DNA from: Bacteroidota bacterium
GTDB taxonomy: Bacteria; Bacteroidota; Ignavibacteria; Palsa-1295
Reading direction: 5' to 3'
Length of the DNA: 61,266 bases
Assembly (NCBI GenBank): GCA_021324685.1
Contig: JAJPIQ010000024.1
Coordinates: forward strand, 1 to 61,266
Positions 51,234-59,933 of the stretch are shown piece after piece (positions within the stretch are counted from its first letter, which is position 1; every line of letters starts with the position of its first letter). The position numbers were made by a program, and so were the translations under genes. The notes under the pieces are model-generated. The model did no database searches and was not told the origin of the DNA. It worked only from the letters and a program-made list of their open reading frames with translations.

Positions 51234-51572
51234 TTAAAGGGCGGTAGGATGGCGCGGTTCATAGATCCTGAGTGTACCGGCGCTCGGAAGCACGATCGTG
51301 ATCGCTCGTCCCCACCGAGCCTCGTGAATATCGCTGCAGACGACACCCTTCGAAGTCAGCTCCCGGACCGTCTTCTCAATATCGTCGCACATGAGATAAA
51401 GCTCCTGGAACTCTTCCTCGGCCGGATGGACCGCCAGCTCCGCCGGAGGCAGTGCAAAAATGAGCCATCCGCCACCAGAATCGATGGAACGAAAGCCGAG
51501 CACATCGCGAAAGAACGCCCGGTCCTGTTCGGCGTCTTTCGAATAAATAAGCGTATGGACTCCGGTGATCAT
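51234..51572 (-). CDS. VOC (glyoxalase-like) protein
   Basis: 112 aa with the half-barrel pattern: ITGVHTLIYSKD, FFRDVLGF, ELYLMCDDI, and IRIYEP-type end. Metal ligands would be His6, Glu and Glu. Could be a glyoxalase or antibiotic-binding protein. It sits end to start with the GNAT gene. Confidence 0.75.
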   Translation of the reverse strand: MITGVHTLIYSKDAEQDRAFFRDVLGFRSIDSGGGWLIFALPPAELAVHPAEEEFQELYLMCDDIEKTVRELTSKGVVCSDIHEARWGRAITIVLPSAGTLRIYEPRHPTAL

Positions 51573-51636
51573 CGGGGCTGGGAACGCAAGATCCTCCCCC
51601 TTTTGTGCCGGGATCCGGAAGGGAATGATAATCCCC

Positions 51637-52200
51637 TTACCGCGCCTCGATGGTTCCGGAAATTACAGAGTTAGAGCCGTCGATGCGTAGGGTAATGCCG
51701 CCGCCGTTCCGTAACCACGCGATCGAGTTACTCCATTCTCTTGTGATGTTGGTTTTGCCGGATGGGCGCGCGTTCGAGGACCAGTCTTCCGGCGTCATGG
51801 TATTGACGGCGACACGACAGACCATGCCCTGACAGGCATTCACCGAGATTTCCATCGTCGGATCTTCCGACGTTGCCGAACCCCCTTCCGTGTCCGGCGC
51901 CGTAAGACCTCCCTTCCCATTTCGAAACGCAGTGTAACACGCCGTGTAGGAACACCCGAGCGCGTACGTTCCCGGCGGTACATACCCGAACATAAATTCC
52001 CCGTCGTCATCGGTCGTCGTTTCTAAATCGAAGGGAACGTGCCTGGAGCTATCGAGGGTATCCGTCACGCCCTCTGCCGGCAGCGCATGAAGCTTTACTG
52101 TGATCCCCCGGAGTGGAGTATGTGCCACACCCTGGCCACGCGCCGGAATAACAGCGCAAACACTAATTGCCAAAACAATCAAAGGCAAACAATTTTTCAT
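51637..52200 (-). CDS. Exported protein with a CarboxypepD_reg-like domain
   Basis: 187 aa, signal peptide about residues 1-22. A beta-sandwich-like segment (LRGITVKLHAL to DDDGEFMFGYVPPGTYAL) has the regulatory-domain turn. Four or so Cys in the middle (CSYTAC, NACQGMVC) may form disulfides. Function unknown. Confidence 0.65.
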   Translation of the reverse strand: MKNCLPLIVLAISVCAVIPARGQGVAHTPLRGITVKLHALPAEGVTDTLDSSRHVPFDLETTTDDDGEFMFGYVPPGTYALGCSYTACYTAFRNGKGGLTAPDTEGGSATSEDPTMEISVNACQGMVCRVAVNTMTPEDWSSNARPSGKTNITREWSNSIAWLRNGGGITLRIDGSNSVISGTIEAR

Positions 52201-52258
52201 CGACAGCAGAAATAGGTTACGGATATCAACCGTGCCCCGCCGAAATAGTTCGATAGGA

Positions 52259-53518
52259 CTACTTCGGTATTTCGCTCGTCAAATTCACCGGACCGGACGC
52301 GGTGACAAGGATATTATCTTCGATACGAATTCCGACGTTGCCAACCCACGGTTCGATCTTCTCCCAATGAACGGCAGACCGATACTTCTCTCGCTTCTCG
52401 GTATTTGTAAGCAACGCATTGTTAAAGTACAGTCCGGGTTCCACCGTAACGAGATAGTTCTCATCCAGGGGAAGGTCCATTCTGATCCGGATGCCGGCAA
52501 ATTTATTATCGCCTTTGCGGCCCGGATAGGGGCCGCTTGCATCACGCACGCCAAGGCCGACCATATGGCCAATTCCGTGCGGAAGGAACAACGAAATAAG
52601 TTCTGTCTCGACCGCTTCGTCAGCGCTGACGGTAATTACATTCATGTCTTTCAATGCTTCGGCAAGGGAGCGCGCGGCAAGAATATGAATCGCTCCCCAC
52701 TCGGCGCCGAGCACACAGGCCGCGATCGTACGCTCCTGCGACGTCAGCACGGCATCGTAAATTTCGCGCATCCCATTACGCCAGACACCATCTACGGAAT
52801 GTGTCCGAGTAACATCGGCCGTGTACCCATTTATCATACCGCCGGCATCGACGACAACGAACTCGCCGGACTGCAGTGGTTTCGATCCCGGCGTGGAATG
52901 AAGCCGAGTGGCGTTCGGCCCGGAGCCTACGATCGTTCCGTATCCAACGGTGTCCGCTCCGGCCCGATAGAATGCCGCTTCGATCTCGATCTGGATCTCG
53001 CGCTCGGTCATGCCCGATCGCATCATTTCTTTCGCAACGGCATGACCGGCGGCGGTCGCGCGAACCGCCCGCCTCATTTCAGAAACTTCCGCTTCGTCCT
53101 TGCGGCGGCGGACATGCAGGTATCGATCTCGCAACTCCGGATCGGCCTCCGAATATTTCGTTACTCCCAGCCAGCGAATTCTTCGACCCTCGCGAGCTTT
53201 CGTCCACGACTCCAACTCTTCGATCGGCCGACCGACCGGCGCTTCGCTTCCGCCCCAGACCTGCTCGCTTTGCGAGAGCGGCGGCTCGAAGAGCGTCCAT
53301 CCTTCGCGCGCGTCATACGCAAGCACGCCGCCTTCGCGCTGGCGGCCCGTCAGCCAATAATATTCAGGATGCGTCTGGAATGGGAACGTTTGGTCTGCTC
53401 CGCCGGGAATGGAAATGGGCGAGCCGCCGCCAATGAGAACGATGTCATCGGTTACGTTCCACGCATCGAGCGTTCGCTGGCGCCGCCGTTCGAGAATGTT
53501 GGGTTCGAAATGGGCCAT
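52259..53518 (-). CDS. pepP: Xaa-Pro aminopeptidase (M24)
   Basis: 419 aa. N-terminal AMP_N domain, then the pita-bread domain with metal ligands in VVVDAGG, TADVTRTH, LPHGIGH, TVEPGLYF and GIRIEDN. Removes residues before proline. Gene symbol by family only. Confidence 0.88.
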   Translation of the reverse strand: MAHFEPNILERRRQRTLDAWNVTDDIVLIGGGSPISIPGGADQTFPFQTHPEYYWLTGRQREGGVLAYDAREGWTLFEPPLSQSEQVWGGSEAPVGRPIEELESWTKAREGRRIRWLGVTKYSEADPELRDRYLHVRRRKDEAEVSEMRRAVRATAAGHAVAKEMMRSGMTEREIQIEIEAAFYRAGADTVGYGTIVGSGPNATRLHSTPGSKPLQSGEFVVVDAGGMINGYTADVTRTHSVDGVWRNGMREIYDAVLTSQERTIAACVLGAEWGAIHILAARSLAEALKDMNVITVSADEAVETELISLFLPHGIGHMVGLGVRDASGPYPGRKGDNKFAGIRIRMDLPLDENYLVTVEPGLYFNNALLTNTEKREKYRSAVHWEKIEPWVGNVGIRIEDNILVTASGPVNLTSEIPK

Positions 53519-53599
53519 AAAGCGAAAAGCAACAGTCCTGCGCCGGCGCTGGTTGCACGTGCGGCCCTTGCTGCTCGCTCTTAATAGGACTGCTTCGAC

Positions 53600-54142
53600 T
53601 TATTGCCGTATCGTAACATCGAACGTCCCGTTCGATACACGAATGTCCTTGCCCTGCGTGTTACGCGCATCGAATGAAAACGTACCGGCAATCCGCTCTC
53701 CATCCGATTGCGAAATAATTACTTCGCCGGACTGCTTCTCGTGAATGAAATAGATTTGTGCCGTATCAGCTCCAATGCTATAGGTCGCAGTCTGAAGGTG
53801 ATCGAAATCGGGCATGAGAGCGTACGTACCCGGCTGCAAAGACTTGACCGTAATCTCGATCGTTTCTGGCTGAGTCCCGGAGCTTCGCGTCCCACGGATC
53901 GTAACCAATCTGCTCTTTGGATCGACGCTCGCGATCGCGGCATCGTTGTCTTTACTCGATACCGGCATTGCCTGCCAGGCAGCACCATTGATCGTCGCGG
54001 AGAGCATGCCCTGCGTTGCGGTCGAGGTAGCCGCCGGCGAAGACTCAGCCGTTTCTTTACTCGCCACGTCTTCTTTGGACGCGCAACCGAACAGAAAGAG
54101 AAGGATGCAAAAGATGTAGTTCTGAAATCGAATGCTTGCCAT
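53600..54142 (-). CDS. Lipoprotein, unknown
   Basis: 180 aa, lipobox FLFGC with Cys at about residue 20. A Ser/Ala/Thr linker is followed by a beta-rich domain (MLSATINGAAWQA, SLQPGTYAL, GTFSFDARN) resembling small Bacteroidota lipoproteins with a DUF6252-type fold. Function unknown. Confidence 0.7.
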   Translation of the reverse strand: MASIRFQNYIFCILLFLFGCASKEDVASKETAESSPAATSTATQGMLSATINGAAWQAMPVSSKDNDAAIASVDPKSRLVTIRGTRSSGTQPETIEITVKSLQPGTYALMPDFDHLQTATYSIGADTAQIYFIHEKQSGEVIISQSDGERIAGTFSFDARNTQGKDIRVSNGTFDVTIRQ

Positions 54143-54300
54143 TGCATGGACCGGATCCTCATTATTCGTACCGATTCAGAATGATTCGTAACGCTTTTTA
54201 ATTGCGGACCATCTTCCGCAGAGTTTCGGCACGGTTTTGTATCGTCTCAGAGGAAATTAGTTACGTATAATCAATAACCGAGAGTAAATTAGTTACCATC

Positions 54301-54450
54301 ATGCCAACAGAAACCAAAAAAACCGAAGTCACAAAGAAAACCGACTCTGACGGACAAAAAACCGTCCGTCGCGAAACGACGGAAACCGAAACAAACGAGC
54401 CAAAAGAAATTATAGAGGAAGAAGAGACCATCGAGGAAGACGAAGACTAA
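54301..54450 (+). CDS. Acidic, Thr/Glu-rich 49-aa protein
   Basis: Frame of 49 codons from ATG 54301 to TAA 54448-54450. The product is almost entirely Lys, Glu, Thr and Asp with an acidic tail. No signal peptide. It overlaps the end of the minus-strand toxin locus, so one of the two may be spurious. No ribosome site is clear. Confidence 0.35.
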   Translation: MPTETKKTEVTKKTDSDGQKTVRRETTETETNEPKEIIEEEETIEEDED

Positions 54451-54730
54451 AGCGCCTTCCTTCGATACGCATCGATCGGTGCATATCCTTTCGATCCAGG
54501 AACCGATGGAGCGTTAAAGTATTGCCGTTCAGGAACAGCCCAATCCGATAATCGCCGACGCGAACACGAAAGGCGCTCGTATGACCTTTCATCTTTTTTA
54601 CATCGGGAAGATCGGAAATTCGCACGGCATTTTTGAGTTCGACAATGACTTCCTCCACGGACGTGCGGAGCGCCCGATCGCGAATAGCTTCCAAGTCCTT
54701 TACGAAACGTTAGGAATATAAAACCTTCAC
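54410..54730 (-). pseudogene. RelE-type toxin gene with an early nonsense codon
   Basis: The downstream part is a clear RelE/StbE toxin (SDLPDVKKMKGHTSAFRVRVG, RIGLFLNG, FLDRKDMHR). Starting at the GTG at 54730, which overlaps the antitoxin stop, the frame reads V-K-V-L-Y-S, then TAA at 54710-54712, then R-F-V-K-D-L-E-A-I. A Lys codon at that place is what the family expects. An ATG at 54694 could only make a truncated protein lacking the first strand. The C-terminus also runs on about 20 residues past the usual end. Confidence 0.7.
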
Positions 54731-54927
54731 GGACGGCGTAATATTTTCATTACTTCCTCTTCCGGAACGGTATCCTTCGGATCGCCCTCGGCTATCAGTG
54801 CAAGCAGTCCAATATCTTCCTTTTCATCCTCACTGAGCACGCGAAAACGCGCGTTGATGCGTTCAAGCAATCGTTGGATGAGACCCATATCTTCTTCTCG
54901 CGCCGGGGTGATTAATAAAGATTCCAT
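54727..54927 (-). CDS. Antitoxin of the RelE-type locus
   Basis: 66 aa from ATG 54927; helical and acidic, with an end (EEEVMKILRRP) typical of short RelB/StbD-like antitoxins. Its TGA stop overlaps the toxin GTG (GTGA). It could still bind its operator although the toxin seems broken. Confidence 0.6.
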   Translation of the reverse strand: MESLLITPAREEDMGLIQRLLERINARFRVLSEDEKEDIGLLALIAEGDPKDTVPEEEVMKILRRP

Positions 54928-55199
54928 AGAATTAACATAAGAGATTCGGTACTCGCAACGTTCCTGCTCAAATTCATGCAATGTGGCCCTTGCTTTAGCT
55001 TGGGCTCTGCGAGGATATGCCCGTTATTTCGACGATTCCAGTATTTTTTTTGCTCGTCACATAGTCGCAAGCAGCTTTACATCGATATGACACAACAAAC
55101 GGACAGATGTTACAGTAAAGTTACCTAATGTCTGCCGTGGGCGCATTCATTCCACCTACGATCGTGTTCGAGTAATTTCAACAATCGGAATATCAAGGA

Positions 55200-55943
55200 A
55201 TGGAATTCAGCCCAAATAATCCTGTCGTAAAGCTCTGTCTTCAAGGTATGGCCATGGAAGAGTCCGGAAAATCGGAAGCGGCCGGCAGACTATTTCTTCA
55301 AGCCTGGACCGATGCGACGGACGACCTCGAAAAATTTATCGCCGCTCATGCTCTTGCACGACACAATTCCAGTCCTGCCCTCAAACTACAGTGGTTCGAA
55401 ACGGCCCTGAAATTTGCATTAGATATCAATGACGTTACCGTCGCTGGAGCCTTCCCGGCCCTGTACCAAAACATTGCAAAATGCTATGAGGAGCTAAACG
55501 ACCCAGACGAGGCAAAACGGAATTATGAATTAGCCGTTTCGACCCGGGACCCCGTCTCGGACACCGGGCCTTTTTACCACGGAACGAAAGCGGATCTGCA
55601 GTTGGGCGATCTGCTCCGGCCGGGAGGTAATTCCAATTACAGGTCCGAAGTCGTAATGAATCACGTTTATTTCACGGCGTTGCTTCATGGCGCTGGTCTT
55701 GCCGCGACGCTGGCAAAAGGCGAGGGACGCGAACGGATCTATATTGTCGAACCGACCGGAGGTTTTGAAAACGACCCGAACGTCACCGATAAAAAGTTTC
55801 CCGGGAACCTGACGCGCTCCTATCGCAGTACCGCACCTTTGAAAATCGTCGGCGAAGTAACCGACTGGATACGACAAACACCCGAAGAGCGTCAAGCCTT
55901 TCGAGCGAGACTTGCAAAAAGCAAAGGGGAGATCATTAACTGA
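55200..55943 (+). CDS. arr: Arr-type ADP-ribosyltransferase with an N-terminal helical domain
   Basis: 247 aa. The C-terminal 125 residues or so match rifamycin ADP-ribosyltransferase Arr: GPFYHGTKADL, NHVYFTALL, YIVEPTGGFENDPN and KKFPGNLTRSY. This family inactivates rifamycins with NAD. The N-terminal 120 residues are TPR-like helices, absent from the short Arr enzymes. Confidence 0.85.
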   Translation: MEFSPNNPVVKLCLQGMAMEESGKSEAAGRLFLQAWTDATDDLEKFIAAHALARHNSSPALKLQWFETALKFALDINDVTVAGAFPALYQNIAKCYEELNDPDEAKRNYELAVSTRDPVSDTGPFYHGTKADLQLGDLLRPGGNSNYRSEVVMNHVYFTALLHGAGLAATLAKGEGRERIYIVEPTGGFENDPNVTDKKFPGNLTRSYRSTAPLKIVGEVTDWIRQTPEERQAFRARLAKSKGEIIN

Positions 55944-55972
55944 TTCGTGGGATATAAGGTCACATCCCCTTT

Positions 55973-56186
55973 TCACTCTCTGCGAAACTTCAAACAATCC
56001 TGATCCCTGCCTGGGCCGCAAGAATTCATCGGTGGCAAATTAGCCTCCACGAGCATAATGGTTCCGGACATGCGGTGAAGCTCGCGGGCGATCCGCACGA
56101 ATTTCCGATCATTGCGCGATTGCTCCGGACAGATACCAACATGCCGGACAGATACCAACATGGATGGAGTCAATATAAAGTGCCAT
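55973..56186 (-). pseudogene. Small gene frameshifted by a 19-bp duplication
   Basis: From ATG 56186 the frame opens MALYIDSIHVGICP, then ends after about 25 codons. Removing one copy of the 19-bp tandem repeat CCGGACAGATACCAACATG (56125-56143 and 56144-56162) restores a single 64-codon frame ending at 55973. Whether the 64 codons are a full gene or a remnant is unknown. Confidence 0.5.
56125..56162. repeat. 19-bp perfect tandem duplication
   Basis: CCGGACAGATACCAACATG occurs twice in direct contact. It causes the frameshift of the small gene on the minus strand. Confidence 0.95.
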
Positions 56187-56300
56187 GATGTTGTTCCTAA
56201 GTATTCTGCACATACGATAGGACCATCCTGATCGCTGACGCGCAACCCTGCGAGCCCTGGGTACGAAACTCGGCATCGATCTTTTTATCTACTATACATT

Positions 56301-57020
56301 ATGAAAGCACTCCTCAGGAGGATACTGCGAAAATTTGCCGTTGATATTCGTCACGTGGGTCCAGGCTGGTCCCCGGATCTAGCGGATTTTCTCGTTGATC
56401 GGCAGGTGGACGTGGTGCTCGATGTTGGCGCTAATTACGGGCAATTTGGAAAAAGTTTGCGCGCTCGAGGTTACCGTGGTGAACTCGTGTCCTTTGAACC
56501 GATTGAATCGGTGTTCCGAGATCTGCAGAAGCTCGCTCAGCGCGACGGGAAGTGGCAGGCGCGTCAGTTGGCACTCGGTTCCGTTTCGGGAACCGCTGTT
56601 ATCAACGTTAGCCAGTCGAGCGACTTTAGTTCTCTTCTCGAGCAGACACCATCTGCCCAGAGTTTCGACTCGAATGCCCTCGTTATTCGGCGTGAAGAGA
56701 TTTCCGTTGCACGATTGGACGATCTCTTTGAGCCGTTTCATAACAGAACCGTATTTCTCAAAATCGATACGCAGGGCTATGAGCGGCAGGTTCTCGAGGG
56801 TTCATCCGAAGCGTTGAAGCAGATCATAGGGGTCCAAATGGAACTGCCGATCGTGCATCTTTATGAGGATACATGGTCACTCGAGGACTCGTTGAGCTAT
56901 ATGCGCGATCGAGGTTTCGTGTTGGCCCAGGTAACCCCAGTCAATTGGTTGAGCAACGATCGTGTCTCACTAGTGGAAATCGACGCTGTTTTTCGTCGCG
57001 AGAGCTCAAACGATCGGTAA
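56301..57020 (+). CDS. FkbM-family methyltransferase
   Basis: 239 aa, SAM-binding motif VLDVGANYGQFG at about residues 39-50, FLKIDTQGYE and VQMELP further on. FkbM proteins methylate hydroxyls of sugars or polyketides; the target here is unknown. Confidence 0.88.
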   Translation: MKALLRRILRKFAVDIRHVGPGWSPDLADFLVDRQVDVVLDVGANYGQFGKSLRARGYRGELVSFEPIESVFRDLQKLAQRDGKWQARQLALGSVSGTAVINVSQSSDFSSLLEQTPSAQSFDSNALVIRREEISVARLDDLFEPFHNRTVFLKIDTQGYERQVLEGSSEALKQIIGVQMELPIVHLYEDTWSLEDSLSYMRDRGFVLAQVTPVNWLSNDRVSLVEIDAVFRRESSNDR

Positions 57021-57074
57021 GAGTATTAGCATTGACAGCCAAAGAAAAGTGAAAGAGCGTAATCAAAATAAAAA

Positions 57075-57190
57075 CCCCTGGCGACGACCTACTTTCCCGT
57101 GTGTTAACCATTCGCATGATCGCTCATGCTTAGTATCATCGGCCCAAAGCGAGGCTTAACTTCTCTGTTCGGAATGGGAAGGGATGGAAC
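57075..57190 (-). pseudogene. 5S rRNA-derived copy A, with inserted hairpin
   Basis: On the minus strand this matches the right-hand 5S gene from about AGGGTTCC to the 3' end GTCGTCGCCAGGGG. The 3' 32 bases or so are identical. Inside helix IV a hairpin insertion (GCATGA-TCGC-TCATGC in plus-strand reading, about 57114-57129) replaces CCAAG. The first 25-30 bases of 5S are not clearly recognisable. Probably not functional. Confidence 0.75.
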
Positions 57191-57219
57191 CCTTGCAGTC
57201 CATTTTGACTTCCAGTTTC

Positions 57220-57447
57220 ATGGACTACAAGAATGGGGATCTACCAATCACGATAGACCCGGACACACTTGGCGGCGTTCCAGTTTTTCGCGGAACGCGC
57301 GTGCCGGTATCCACTCTGTTTGAATACATTGAGGACAATTGTACGCTCGAAGAATTTCTCGATGAATTTCCGTCCGTAACTCGGGAAGCAGCAACGACCA
57401 TTCTTTCACAAGCTGAACGATATACCATTGAACACGCCGCAGCGTGA
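57220..57447 (+). CDS. DUF433 protein, antitoxin-like
   Basis: 75 aa from ATG 57220: ITIDPDTLGGVPVFRGTRVPVSTLFEY, the DUF433 pattern (quoted in part), which has a helix-turn-helix-like fold. It overlaps the next gene by GTGA. Such pairs behave as toxin-antitoxin systems in some families. Lies between 5S copy A and the PIN-like gene. Confidence 0.85.
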   Translation: MDYKNGDLPITIDPDTLGGVPVFRGTRVPVSTLFEYIEDNCTLEEFLDEFPSVTREAATTILSQAERYTIEHAAA

Positions 57448-57758
57448 GAATTTTGATTGATGAGTGTGTGCCTCGTTTGGTCAAAGGATTTCTGACCGAC
57501 CACGATGCCCGAACGGTTCAGGAACTTGGCTATTCCAGCTATAAGAACGGCGATCTTTTGCGTTTCGCGGAAGGCAAATATGAGTTATTTATTACCGCAG
57601 ATCAGAACCTTCGATACCAACAGAATCTTACAGGCCGCGAATTAGCGATCGTTATGCTCTCGACCAATAAGAAGAGCATCGTCAAAGCGAGCAGAGATAA
57701 AATTCTCGAAGCTGTTACAGAAATAAAGCCTTCAGAATTTAGGGAATTGTTCCTATAA
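57444..57758 (+). CDS. DUF5615 PIN-like protein
   Basis: 104 aa, GTG start. N-terminal RILIDECVP with the first acidic residue, then HDARTVQELGY and FITADQNL (acidic residue in TADQN). This is the PIN-like partner of DUF433 and may be an RNase toxin. Confidence 0.85.
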   Translation: MRILIDECVPRLVKGFLTDHDARTVQELGYSSYKNGDLLRFAEGKYELFITADQNLRYQQNLTGRELAIVMLSTNKKSIVKASRDKILEAVTEIKPSEFRELFL

Positions 57759-57782
57759 CATTTCCATCGACTTTGTTCTGCT

Positions 57783-57798
57783 GCCCGCCGCGGCGGGC
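57783..57798. repeat. GC-rich 16-bp palindrome
   Basis: GCCCGCCGCGGCGGGC is perfectly self-complementary and follows the PIN-like gene by 24 bp. It may end its transcript, although no T-run follows. Confidence 0.6.
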
Positions 57799-57913
57799 CA
57801 CACCACTTCCCCGCGCGGTAAGCCCGCCAAACTGTTGCGGTGAACAACAGCTCTGAGAGTGTCCCGTATGCTTACGGCAAGAAACCTGCTTCGTTGGGAG
57901 ACACATTCCAGCT

Positions 57914-58747
57914 CTACGCAGGCTTCCAAGCGCGAACCGAAGGGGGCAAACCGCGGGTCCTGTCCGCATACCACTGCTTTAGGTAGCGGCGGTAGGCTGA
58001 ATCCTTCCCCGGATCTGTTTCAAACGAATCTCCATACACTTGGTCGGCAATGAAGCGAAGAATGTCTTCCACTTCCTCTCTGGGCGCGTCCCCTTCGAGC
58101 TGATGTTCAGTCGTACGCGCATAAAGTAAAAGCAGAGGCTTTTCCTCTGTTTGGTCTTCCTCCCAGAGGTCAAGAAGCGGTTGTCTGTAATCTATATCCA
58201 ATGCTCGTAAGTGATACCCGTGAATTACTGCCTCGCGCCGAAAAGTCTTGATTCGTGCTAGCGCTCGGTCCTTTTTCAAGGGCCTATCTACTTCGGCTAC
58301 TATTCCACGGCATCCTCGGAGTTCCTTTCTCACAAGTTTTTCCACATGTCCCAATAGCGCTTGAGTTGCGCGGCCCTGTCTCGCTTCAACGACCTCCTTT
58401 CCCGAGACGAGATAAGAAATAAAGATGTATCGTGCAGAACGGTAGTATTGGAAAAACATCATTCCACACACCAGAGCACCCCATTTGCAGACGAGCAGGT
58501 ATTCTTGTAAGTCGGAATTGATGCCATCGGCAGTTTCTTGAACCCATCGCACCATATCCTCATCATCGTTTCGTTCATACTCCGGAATGCGGTGATAAAT
58601 ATCCAGCGCTCGGCGAAGATCAGGATCATCTCGGCGCGTGATCCGCTTCACTTTTAACGACTTGGGCCGTTTTTGCCAAACACGGTAGCCTACAAGCGCA
58701 AAGCTTGTCAATGCGGCTATGATTGCGGCGATGATTGTACTATCCAT
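57914..58747 (-). CDS. GNAT-like protein with an N-terminal membrane segment
   Basis: 277 aa. Residues 4-22 are hydrophobic. Then a GNAT-like pattern: RRALDIYHRIPEYER, LVCKWGALVCGMMFFQYY, FISYLVSG and RGIVAEVD. It has no well-kept acetyl-CoA loop (RQGRATQALL may serve). Function unknown; it lies in the 5S islet. Confidence 0.55.
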   Translation of the reverse strand: MDSTIIAAIIAALTSFALVGYRVWQKRPKSLKVKRITRRDDPDLRRALDIYHRIPEYERNDDEDMVRWVQETADGINSDLQEYLLVCKWGALVCGMMFFQYYRSARYIFISYLVSGKEVVEARQGRATQALLGHVEKLVRKELRGCRGIVAEVDRPLKKDRALARIKTFRREAVIHGYHLRALDIDYRQPLLDLWEEDQTEEKPLLLLYARTTEHQLEGDAPREEVEDILRFIADQVYGDSFETDPGKDSAYRRYLKQWYADRTRGLPPSVRAWKPA

Positions 58748-58819
58748 TGAACTTCTAATTTCGTGCGGTGCACGTTCGGGCTAGCCAATCAGTTGCTGCG
58801 GACGGCGGCCCTTCGAGGC

Positions 58820-59902
58820 TTAACTTGCTTTCTCGACTAATCGCTGGTCAACAATTTGAGTATCGCTTAAAAGATGTTCAACAAAATCAAGCCGTTTCTG
58901 AATCGGCATTCTTAAAACACCATCTACAATTCTAAGAAGTGCTCTTGCTTCCAAGAGAACGACTGCCGATGCTCCCGAGAGTTTTCGAAGACCCTTAGCT
59001 GGCTCCAAATCTTTTGGTTCAAAAGAACTACTTACAATGACGATTGAGATGTTCTTAACGCCTTTCGCTCGAAGCATTTTATCGGATTGCTCATAATACT
59101 CTCGAAGAGCCCTGTCATCCGTCGCAAGGCGATAAGTCTCTTCGCGTGACTTTGCATCAATTACAGCAGCCCAATGTGCAGAAAGATCAATAGCTCGACC
59201 GTCGGGATTTCTTCCCCGACCTTGCCCGAGGTCTTCAACTTCAAATCCTATTATCTCAAATGCTGCTCTAACCCGTTTTTCAAATTCAACTGCAACATTT
59301 CGATTTTGGGAGTTCCAAGTTTCACGAATTCTTTGAGACGGATGAGCGAGTAATTGCAACGGAACTAAAATTGGCGGCACGAAATCATCCGAAATCTCAT
59401 AAGAGATTTCTTCAATCGTCGAATCATTAGCACTCGTCAATAAATGGTGCTCTATTCGATCCGAGCTTTTGAATTGCTGCGGAACATAAGGCAGAATGTC
59501 TGAAAAATCAGTATTTGATTCTGCAAACTGACGAAGTTTTTCAACGCGTGTTTCAGATTTCGCCCAATCGCTTATAGCTGAGAAGCTGGGGAAATCAGCA
59601 TCCTGCATTGACGCAACCCTAATGTCTGAGACAGCGGGATATCGTTGAAGTCGACGAGTAAGAGTTCCGAGTGAACGCAGCAGTTTTTCTTCATCTCTAA
59701 ACTTCTTCTCATTCTTTACTCCTATCGCTGTCTCGTTTGCATCTCCAACGCTTCGAAATCCAGCCTTATACAGAAGTGGTCTAACGCTGGTTTTTTTGAC
59801 ATCGAAAAGCCGCGAGAAGTCTGCATTGCCAGGGGCATTGCCAGTTTGCTTGAAGTGCGCTTTGATTGTTTGGAGAATTTTTTCTCTCAGTGCCTCATCC
59901 AT
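58820..59902 (-). CDS. FokI-like nuclease with N-terminal DNA-binding repeats
   Basis: 360 aa. The N-terminal half has short helical repeats like those linked to homing-endonuclease-type proteins (PAVSDIRVASMQDADFPSFS region). The C-terminal 140 residues resemble the FokI cleavage domain: PDGRAIDL, then VIDAKSREETY, matching the PDG...D-x-K catalytic arrangement. No methyltransferase is near. Confidence 0.65.
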   Translation of the reverse strand: MDEALREKILQTIKAHFKQTGNAPGNADFSRLFDVKKTSVRPLLYKAGFRSVGDANETAIGVKNEKKFRDEEKLLRSLGTLTRRLQRYPAVSDIRVASMQDADFPSFSAISDWAKSETRVEKLRQFAESNTDFSDILPYVPQQFKSSDRIEHHLLTSANDSTIEEISYEISDDFVPPILVPLQLLAHPSQRIRETWNSQNRNVAVEFEKRVRAAFEIIGFEVEDLGQGRGRNPDGRAIDLSAHWAAVIDAKSREETYRLATDDRALREYYEQSDKMLRAKGVKNISIVIVSSSFEPKDLEPAKGLRKLSGASAVVLLEARALLRIVDGVLRMPIQKRLDFVEHLLSDTQIVDQRLVEKAS

Positions 59903-59933
59903 AACTTTGAAACAAAGGAATAATAGGTTTCAA

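Noticed and set aside
52100-53584. 494-codon plus-strand frame
   Set aside because: Antisense to the M24 aminopeptidase; no family resemblance.
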